From assembly GCA_015680685.1 (NCBI GenBank), contig MNCI01000970.1, forward strand, positions 338,979 through 402,978: 64,000 bases of DNA, read 5' to 3'. Each line of letters starts with the position of its first letter. Position 1 is the first letter of the stretch. A program made the translations under genes and the position numbers. This DNA is from Gnetum montanum. Taxonomy: Eukaryota > Streptophyta > Gnetopsida > Gnetales > Gnetaceae. Shown one piece after another: positions 55,792 to 63,260 of the stretch. Under the pieces are notes generated by a model that saw only the letters and a program-made list of their open reading frames with translations, was not told the DNA's origin and did not search any database.

Positions 55792-57590
55792 TGACTGAAT
55801 GAAAACTCGTCCTTGAGTTCCTTACAATGATATCAGGTAGGTATGGGATTATTGAGGGGAAATGGAACTAATGGAATGACATTTGAACGGTTCCTTATTA
55901 CAAGACTTGACACAACTGGTGTTCATGACAACAAGGGTGAACACCTTATTACAATGACATCAGGCCACATTTGGCAGCGCAGAGAAAAGAGGAGAGAGAA
56001 TAGAAGAGAAGAAGAGAGAAGAGTCTTGCTGCTGCCAACGCCTAGATTGCGCCTTTCGTTGTCCATTCGTAAGCGCATTATCCATTCTACTCCTTGCATA
56101 GCGGCTTTAGCGCTGCCCATTCCAAATGTTTGCTCCAGATCCATTCCGTTGTTGTATGATTACCATCTGCACACACAACACAATCATATATTAGCAAGGG
56201 TAATTGAATCATTAAGTAAATAATACCTTGCTTCGATTTAGGTTCATTGGCTAGGTTGTGGTATGGCTGATATGGATCGGGAAAAATGTAGATGATGACT
56301 ACTGAAGGTGTAGGGGTTAAGGAGAAAAATGAAAAAATTTGGGGCTTAGGAGAAAAATCGAAAAAGCAGGCCCCGTACCCCCATGACTAATCGCGAACCT
56401 CCGGTAGTGTTAGAATGGAGAAAGAAAAGGAGTAAGAAAGATAGGTAAAAAGGGACAACGATGGCATCAGTGAAATGGATGTCAAGATGGAAATGAATGA
56501 AAAAATACAATTAATTGCAAAATGTTAAGACAAAGAAGTGAACTAATGTTCCAAATAGGAATGTCAGTGGGTCCTCCCCAAAGTAGGCTCATGCCCTTAA
56601 TGCCCTGACAATCCCACGTTCAAAGAGGCCGTAGGCTCTGGGAATGTCCTTTGGAACAAGAGTTAAAGTCTTAACCGCTAGAATTTACCAAAAAGAAAAC
56701 AAAGCATCAACCAAAATATATGCACTAATGATACAACCGGCAATGAGGTAAATAGCGGAGAGAAGGATGAAAAGAAGAGGATGGAATGGAATCCCAAGAA
56801 CAAGGTGGTGTACAGCCCCTTGTGTGTTGTATGATTAATGTGACTTGGCAAATCTCATTCCAACTCCGGCTCAAACCAACCACTTCCAGTGACTTCGCAT
56901 CAATGCATTTGGCTAAATCACCCACTTGGATAACAAGGATGCATCTTCAAAGAGCCACCACCATTCCGACGAAACAAAGGAGAGAATGGGAAGCGAGAAG
57001 GGCCTTAGTTAGAGGGAACACTTTGGTTCCATAACTTGTGCTTGTAGCCCAAATTTTATTTCGTCTAAGGGGTGTGCTTTGAATCCTCACTTTGGTTTTT
57101 TTTTGTGTTTTATGTTTTTATGCGTGGGGACCACACCATGCAAAGACTTCTTTATTTTTATTGTCTCAGCTTCCGAAGAATGGGTAACATCGGAACGGTA
57201 AGAAAACTCAAGAAGTAAACATCCAAGCACCCAAGTGAATGACCAACACAAGAGCACCAAGTTCCCTTGAAGTCACACCCTTTGCAAGCCTTGAGTCCTT
57301 CCTTAGTTTGAGAAATACCCAGTCAACAGTTCGTTAAAGTTCTTATTAGAAAAAAGGGGACTGTACATTTCCAAGCCAAGAAAAACCATAGACTCTGGTG
57401 GATGGATGGATGAAGTGATCTCATTGCCTGCCATATCAAAAGAAACATACCTTAGTATCAACAATGTAACTTAAAGGTAAAAACCAACATTAGCAATCAA
57501 TATGAAACAGTTCATACCATCGGCCTGAACACTTATTGGGTGATGAACTTACATGGTGGATGACACACACACACACACACAAAATAGAAA
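55792..57590 (-). other. M2 conserved 3' non-coding region
   Basis: No supported gene. It aligns by eye with M1 11978-13745, including ACCACACCATGCAAAGA at 57130-57146. The open frames at 55843-56223 and 57034-56786 do not recur in M1 or A1. It includes an (AC)n tract at 57563-57581. Confidence 0.6.
57563..57581. repeat. (AC)n microsatellite
   Basis: About nine to ten AC units next to the motif array of M2. Confidence 0.85.
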
Positions 57591-57597
57591 ACAGTAT

Positions 57598-57715
57598 AAC
57601 GATGTTGTAAGACAAAAACAAGAAAAGTTAAAGGAATTTGTAAAACAAAAATTAGAAAAGTTAAAGAAGTTTGTAAAACAAAACTGTGTAAAACAAAAAC
57701 GTTGTAAAACAAAAA
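57598..57715 (-). repeat. TTTTGTTTTACA-type motif array in M2
   Basis: On the + strand TTGTAAAACAAAAA and variants (GTAAGACAAAAAC, GTGTAAAACAAAAAC) occur five times in ~118 bp, separated by AGAAAAGTTAAAG-like spacers. The array lies just beyond the GGAGATGGCCAC word that follows pol in all copies. Confidence 0.75.
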
Positions 57716-57769
57716 CTGAAAAAGAACTGAGGGCCCCATATGGTTAGCATAGGTGGCCATCTCCCCCAT

Positions 57770-58077
57770 GACTGAGTTGTAAGGGAGAGATCCGAAGTAA
57801 TGAGCATTTGTTTGAATTTCTTAGAAGTGCCCAACTTCTCCCAATTGATGATCTTAAGTTAAGGGGTGGAAGTTGGCGACGCTCACGTTCCAATGTGTCT
57901 ATGCCATGGTTGTTGGCATGAGTTTCCTCAGTTCGTTCCATGCATATTTGTTTGCCCCTATGAGAAGCTGTCAACCACGGCGTGTCTACTACTTCTTGTG
58001 TGGTTGCTACATACAAGCATCTTTGTTGCAGAGTTTCTTGGGCACACCTATTACATGGAGACATTTCCTCCATGTCA
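57770..58077 (-). pseudogene. M2 linker and pol-deletion junction
   Basis: The minus strand runs from the protease-RT linker (CNRCAQETLQQRCLY, matching A1 near 4755-4790) to the segment that in A1 follows integrase (FGS, then GEMAT). RT, RNase H and integrase are absent. The junction lies between ~57830 and 57930. The 109-codon frame at 58073-57744 spans it. Confidence 0.6.
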
Positions 58078-58461
58078 TCACCCGATGAATGGAACTATCC
58101 TCTTCTCGATCTTTCCACATATGTTTATCTTAGAGATTTCCAAGGAAAGATCGCAGATCCTAAGGCATGCGTCTACTATGCTTAGCCATGCCCTTCCCAT
58201 TATAATTGGGAAGTCCCCTTCATTGTTGTTAACATCGATCACTAGAAAATCCACTGGGTAGGACCAACCACACACACTGGTAATAACATCCTCCACTAAT
58301 CCCAAGGGAATCGTGATAGACTGGTCCACCAACTCTAGTTGGATATTGCTCTTCTTAAGTTGTGGCAGGTTCCAAGTGTGATACATCTTTCGTGAAATTA
58401 AGTTGACTCCGAAACCTGAATCAAGGAGAGCTCGATGTGGTACATTTCCAGCGATCTGCAA
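58078..58461 (-). CDS. M2 aspartic protease (retropepsin) domain
   Basis: A 127-codon open frame. The catalytic triad reads Asp-Ser-Gly in RALLDSGFGVNLIS (residues ~10-23), followed by a LELVDQSITIPLG loop, GWSYPVDFLVI and DFPIIMGRAWLS. This is the Athila-type retropepsin; it would cut the Gag-Pol polyprotein. Unlike A1 and E0, the active-site Asp and Ser-Gly are kept and no stop interrupts the domain. The first Met is internal to the polyprotein, so it is not a true start. Downstream, pol is deleted. Expression is doubtful because gag upstream contains stops. Confidence 0.75.
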   Translation of the reverse strand: MQIAGNVPHRALLDSGFGVNLISRKMYHTWNLPQLKKSNIQLELVDQSITIPLGLVEDVITSVCGWSYPVDFLVIDVNNNEGDFPIIMGRAWLSIVDACLRICDLSLEISKINICGKIEKRIVPFIG

Positions 58462-58509
58462 ATAAATAAAGGGACTTCCAGGGTCAATTAGTTTCCTCGG
58501 AAGGTGGCC

Positions 58510-61062
58510 TACCTTGATCTAGTCAGTTACGGTATGTGTTAGCATAACCATATGCGTTACACTCCTTTGGACTGAAGGGTGCTCCGAAGTGTTAGATGGT
58601 GGAGGCATGTACATGGCCTCAACTGCTTGTTGTTGCGAGATTTTTTCTGGGCTTTTGGTTCTGAAGTAAGGTCTTCTCTTTTTATAGTTGTCAAAACCAT
58701 CAGTAGGTTGGATATTTATAGCTCTCGTAGCATGACATTGCTGCGGTTGAGGAGGAAGTTCCCCTTGCATTGTTGGAGCAGGAGGTGTTATGGGAACTAC
58801 TTGACACAGAAGAGGTGCGGTTGGATTAGGAGGATGGTGTGGATATGGAGTGTCTCCTGGAGGAGAAGGAGTCCTTCTGAAGTACTCCCAAGCTTGGTAG
58901 TGACGGTTGGGGGTTGCATGACCCATAGATTCACCTAGAGAAACTGGCTGCTACACATAATAACCGTAAGGATCAGGCTACCGGTAAGGGTATTGATGTG
59001 TTGGCGGTGGCATCCCCCATGACTGTGGGTATTGCCATTGCTGATGTTGTCCAATGGGCTATGGAGGCGTTCCACTTGGATAATATGTCAAGGGTTGGTG
59101 GAACTGCCTTGAGTTACCTTTTGGGTGAGGTAACCTTGGGGGTGTTTGCCATTGATTAAGTCTCGGATTTAGTGCATACACCCTAGACTGCTGCAGATGT
59201 GAGATAATTGGGCAACATCCCTTAGGATGGTCATAGTAGCAGACCTCACATCCCCTATCATTGTCTGAATCAGAATTTACAGCCTCATCGGAGATAGGAA
59301 TTTTCCCCTTACCCTTGTTATGTGCACGGCTTAAGTTTCTCCGCTTAGTTTTGCCTTTATCACTACTTTGCTCAACCTTAGACTCTTCTACAATTTTCAA
59401 GACTGTTTCTATTTTAGAGTCTAAGGAACTCCATACATCGTCTACCTTAGCCGCTATTTCTGTTGTTAACTTTTGGATCGGCAAGGTTTTCCGGTTCACA
59501 AACTCTTCAATTGGTGACTCATCCTCCTCATCACAGAATTTCACTCCCTTCTTGCGAAGGGAGGGATCACGGTTGTATTCTTCTGCACTTTCTCTCTTCT
59601 GTGGCTCACCCTCTTCTTGCGCTACTTGTTCCAACAAGCTTTCAACCTCATGGGCTCTCAGTTGGGAAAGTCTCCCTTGGGCGTAAGTCCCAAGAGTTCT
59701 TCTCGTTTCATTTCTTAGCCCATCCACGATGTGGCAAAGTTGATCCTGCTTAGCGTACCCATGGCCTAGGCAACGATGTAGCAGTGTATAGTAACGGGCC
59801 ATGGCAGCATCCAAGGGTTCATAAGCACCTTGTTTCTAGCCTTGGATCTACTTATGCAAGTTGGACACTCTGGAGTATGTTTGATATTTGTTGTTGAACA
59901 ATTCGAGCATCGTACTCCACCTCCTGGTGGTTTCTGGTTCTAAGGATCGGTACTAGCTCTCTACTTCTTTAATGAGTGTCCTTGGAAACAACTTAAGCTT
60001 CTATCACTTGCTATCAATATTCTACAAGGCACAGGCATCGTGGAATGCCTGCAAATGATTTTTCGGATTAGCATTGTATCCCCCTTCAAATCGTGGGATA
60101 TTGTTCATGTCTAATCACTTAATCTGACTGTCCTTTAAATGCCCTGTGGGAATCCTAACTGCCTCTGTTATGTTAAGCATTCTTCGGGTTGCGAGTAGGG
60201 GCTCGTCATGATCATCTCTTTCATGATGTCTATGATGTCTTCGTGGTTGTTCCCTACTCTCCCTATGTCCTTGCCCTTGTCCTAACTCCTCTCGACCTTC
60301 TTGTCGAGGTATTTCATCTTCCCTTTTACTTTTACCCTCTCCGTTATGCTCACGATGGTTGTGCCCAGATGTGGAAGGAGAGTGTGAATGGTGAGATGAA
60401 GGAGAAGAAGAAGGGGATCCATCACCATGGCGATGTTTCTTACCTTCTCTTCGGCTGCTTCGGCCCTGATCGTTGTAACGATCTAAGTGTCCATCCTTAG
60501 TATGAGTGGTTGTTCCTGCCGTGAACAGTTGGTGCTCATAGGGATCAGAGCCTGTAGCATGTACAGTTGATCGAAGGCCCTGATGCTTAACCTCTTCACC
60601 AGAGTGAGGAGGAGGAACATCATTTTCTAAGAAACCCATTGTGAGGGGTTCCTCGTCTCCTATTTCACTAATGACATGGGGGACCTTGCCCTTCAACAGT
60701 GAATGTTGGCTCTCCTGCCTTGCGTCCCGAATACGTTGGGCATTTGTGGGATGATAATCCCTCATGTCATAATCATCCAGAACATATTCTGCGAACAGTT
60801 CTTGCATGCCAATCTGTGCTAAGGCATGGAAAAGCATGTTAGGGGCAGATCGATCTGGGGGTAACACAATGTTACCTTGTAGATCTCTGCATCGCAGTTG
60901 TTCATCTTGATGGAGAATAAAGGTAAAATCCGACACATACTCATCAGGATGAGTATATGTGACCTTGGATTGTTTAGGACATGGCTAGTCTGGGTTATGC
61001 GTATGATGCTGACTGTCTTCTGTATTGTCCTTAGGTGAGTTGATTTCGTGAGAAGAAGCCAT
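58510..61062 (-). pseudogene. M2 gag, nearly full length, with a few stops
   Basis: Best-preserved gag in the window. The likely start is 61062 (MASSHEIN). A TAG follows after ~25 codons, then an open frame 60936-60115 with VSDFTFILHQDEQLR near its start and a long Arg/His/Ser/Glu-rich stretch (SPSSSPSSHHSHSPS; REQPRRHHRHHERDDHDE), ending in SQIK and TGA. The capsid-like part continues with IPRFEGGY, a TAG after CAL, and MLELFN. A second open frame 59814-59059 of 251 codons has KKGVKFCDEEDESPIEEF and the Cys/His motif CEVCYYDHPKGCC near 59225-59262. A Pro/Gln-rich tail follows. Gag would package element RNA. Confidence 0.7.
59222..59265 (-). other. Cys/His cluster in Gag (zinc-knuckle-like)
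   Basis: CEVCYYDHPKGCCP in M2 has spacing Cys-x2-Cys-x3-His-x3-Cys, shorter than the canonical retroviral knuckle (Cys-x2-Cys-x4-His-x4-Cys). The A1 counterpart keeps the His and later Cys but has lost the second Cys. It probably corresponds to the nucleic-acid-binding part of Gag. Confidence 0.5.
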
Positions 61063-61184
61063 TCTTATGGTGTGCTGTTTACCATTATTTATGTTCTTAA
61101 TTAACTGATTAACCCAAAGGTTCATTGAGGCCCATAACGATGTGAGTGATATCCCTTATGTTCAATTGGCGAAAAAACACTTAG

Positions 61185-61202
61185 TCCCCAGCAACGGTGC
61201 CA
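61185..61202 (-). other. Primer binding site of M2 (tRNA-Asp type)
   Basis: On the minus strand TGGCACCGTTGCTGGGGA begins two bases after the LTR. It differs at two positions from the Athila-type tRNA-Asp site and is the best-preserved primer site here. Confidence 0.8.
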
Positions 61203-61203
61203 A

Positions 61204-62281
61204 TGATGAGTGGCGAGGTATCCCTACACTCAACCATATGAATACGAGTGTGTACGCACGATCCGGTCGAACTCCGCAGACTAAATGCCTTAACGCCATA
61301 AGGAACGCTTGGGCTTAATCGTTCGTTGTCTTCCTAGGCTTGCTTGTATGTGTCACGGTGTATGGTTAAGCAAGTCTGAGGTATATGATTTTTTTGGTAT
61401 TTTTTCAGTTTATCTCCTAAGCTATGAGGGAAAGGGTTAAGAAACTAACTAACTCTAACTAATGTTCTAAGTCTAAATTAACTAGTGTTAGCATCCGTTC
61501 CCACTTACCGGACACACCCTGAACTATGCAACTGTGGCTACCAAATGCTAATTGTTACTAGGATCACCACACGTAATGCAAGTGCTCGAAGTGCTTGTAC
61601 TGAGGCACCGATTTAGCCTAAGTGTGATAAGTAGCCGATTCCTTGGCTAGCCGTACACACCCGTGGGTGCTCGTAGCCAAGTCGTACTTATCACACATTC
61701 TAGCCTAGCGATGAGTAGCCGATTCCTTGACCAGCCGTACACATTGGACTACCACTGGGATTACCAAGCGTAGATCCTGGAATATGCTACTGGGTTACCA
61801 AGCAGTCACTATGCTCGTAGTCAAGTCGTACTCACGTGTTGTGATGAGCAGCCGATTCCTTGATTAGCCGTACACATTCGTAGATGCTCGTAATGAATTC
61901 GTACTCTTGCGCACTAGGAAAGCAATAAATAATAACAAAACAAAACCATGTACTGCAAGGTTTATCCAATCAAGTTCATCTTTATTGCCGTACACAACTT
62001 GTGTTCAGGTTACAAAGTTGCTCGAATAAAGAGCCGTTCACTCTAGGACTCCTATTGCGGGCACATGGGAAATTAATCTAACTCTGGAGTGTTCAAACTA
62101 CCAGAGCTTCGCTACTTCTAGCCAGGATTGGGAAATGAAGGGAGTGCCGCCTCTTATTTATAGATATGGCGGCGGACCGCGATATCGCATGGAGAGACGT
62201 GATATCACGTACGCGATATCGCAGGGGATGCAATATCGCAGCGGCCGTGATATCGCGGCTTGTGCAATCTGCGTCTCATCA
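61204..62281 (-). repeat. 5' LTR of M2 (complete, 1078 bp)
   Basis: The + strand runs TGATGAGTGG...TCTCATCA. On the minus strand the TATA box lies at 62162-62155, with GATATC palindromes on its upstream side (62170-62260). It is longer than the P2 LTR because a block containing CAGCCGATTCCTTG or GTAGCCGATTCCTTG occurs three times (starting 61631, 61715 and 61849). An AATAAAG-containing R region lies near 61985-62030. Confidence 0.85.
61631..61900. repeat. Tandemly duplicated block in the M2 LTR
   Basis: The word GTAGCCGATTCCTTG, followed by an AGCCGTACACA word and TGCTCGTA...TCGTACT, occurs three times at intervals of 84 and 134 bp. P2 and A1 lack this expansion. Confidence 0.75.
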
Positions 62282-62375
62282 TCCATGAACATAATGGAGG
62301 AATAATTTGATTGGAAATTGATGAGCCGCGATATCACGTCCGCCCCTGTGATATTGCATACGCGATATCGCAGCC
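62165..62375. promoter_or_regulatory. GATATC palindrome cluster shared by two divergent LTRs
   Basis: At least six GATATC sites (several as CGATATCG or TGATATCA), plus AATATCG/GATATTG variants, lie between the TATA boxes of M2 (62162-62155, minus) and P2 (62388-62395, plus). They sit in the U3 parts of both LTRs, on either side of the 37 bp between the elements. Confidence 0.6.
62282..62286. repeat. Right target-site duplication of M2 (TCCAT)
   Basis: Perfect copy of 54912-54916. Confidence 0.85.
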
Positions 62376-63114
62376 CACTGCAATGTCTATAAATAAGAGG
62401 CGGATTTCCCTATTTTAGGCATCTAGACTTAAACCTTAGCCAAAATATTACAGTTTTACCATTCTAGAGTTAGAATAATTTCCATGTGCCCACAGTAGGA
62501 GTCCCCAAGTGAACGGATCTTTATTCGAGAAAATTGTACCTGAGCACACATTTGTGTACGGCAATAAAGATGAACTTTCTGATAAACCTTGTAGCATGTG
62601 GACTAAGCTAAATAGGATTTAATTATTGTTAAATGTTTAATTGCTTTCCTAGATAATTAATCTCTCTTAACCCTTGACTCCCCTAGTTAAGTGCACTTAG
62701 TACGACCGCTTCGAGCACGTGTGTAACGCTTGGTAACTCAGTAACGAGTAGTGTTTGGTAATCCTAGTAGTGTTGCATTGGTTCAAGGTGTGTGCGGCAA
62801 GTGGGAATGAATGCTGGTGCTAGGAAAATTAGAACTTAGTTTGTGAATAGTTAATGAAAGTTAGTCATTTAGTTCTCTTCACCTTTCCCATTTAGCATAG
62901 GCATTAAAAAGATAAAAGATATAAAAATCATACACCTAAAGCTTACTTAACCATACAACCATGACAATAAAAGTAAGTTTGGGAAGACAACGATTGATTA
63001 ACCTTAAGTATTCCATTAGGGCACATAAGAACTTAGTCCTTGGAGTTTGACCAAATCATGTGTGAGATGCTCGTATTCGTATGGTTGAGTGTAGGGGTAC
63101 CTCGCCACTCATCA
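62319..63114 (+). repeat. 5' LTR of P2
   Basis: 796 bp, TGATGAGCCGCG...CACTCATCA. GATATC words lie at 62325-62370, the TATA box at 62388-62395, and the AATAAAG word near 62564 in R. It lacks the duplicated block found in the M2 LTR. Confidence 0.85.
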
Positions 63115-63115
63115 T

Positions 63116-63133
63116 TGGTGCCATTGTCGGGGA
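63116..63133 (+). other. Primer binding site of P2 (tRNA-Asp type)
   Basis: TGGTGCCATTGTCGGGGA, two bases after the LTR; it differs from the Athila-type site at three transition positions. Confidence 0.75.
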
Positions 63134-63260
63134 CTTAGTTGTTTGTGCGCTACGTAGAACATAGAAGATCATTCACATTGTTGGGACACTAGAACGAACC
63201 CTTAGGGTTGATCAAAAGAAAAATAAGATAATGATAAATAGCACACCGAACAAGACAAAA

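Larger units (their letters stand above)
54917..62281 (-). mobile_element. M2: pol-deleted Athila-like element, minus strand
   Basis: In element order (minus strand): 5' LTR 62281-61204, primer site 61202-61185, gag 61062-~58510, protease 58461-58078, a short linker, then a deletion of RT, RNase H and integrase, the motif array at 57715-57598, the conserved 3' non-coding region, a polypurine tract, and 3' LTR 55783-54917 containing an assembly gap. Perfect TCCAT duplications flank it, so the shortened form either transposed as a unit or was deleted internally afterwards. The first 516 bases of the two LTRs, read from the U5 end, have equal length and about 34 differences by hand count. Confidence 0.85.

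Noticed and set aside
55413-55798. Open frames of 123-124 codons crossing the N run
   Set aside because: They consist almost entirely of unknown bases and are artefacts of the gap.
55843-56223. 126-codon frame with an Arg/Glu-rich stretch downstream of the M2 LTR
   Set aside because: It falls in the non-coding 3' region of M2, and the equivalent part of M1 has no such frame; the charged stretch is a local GA-rich tract.
57533-57769. Possible envelope-like transmembrane protein after pol in M2 (hydrophobic Phe/Leu-rich frame), with similar frames in M1 and A1
   Set aside because: The hydrophobic run comes from translating the TTTTGTTTTACA array. It has no signal peptide or glycoprotein features, and the frame is not kept in A1.
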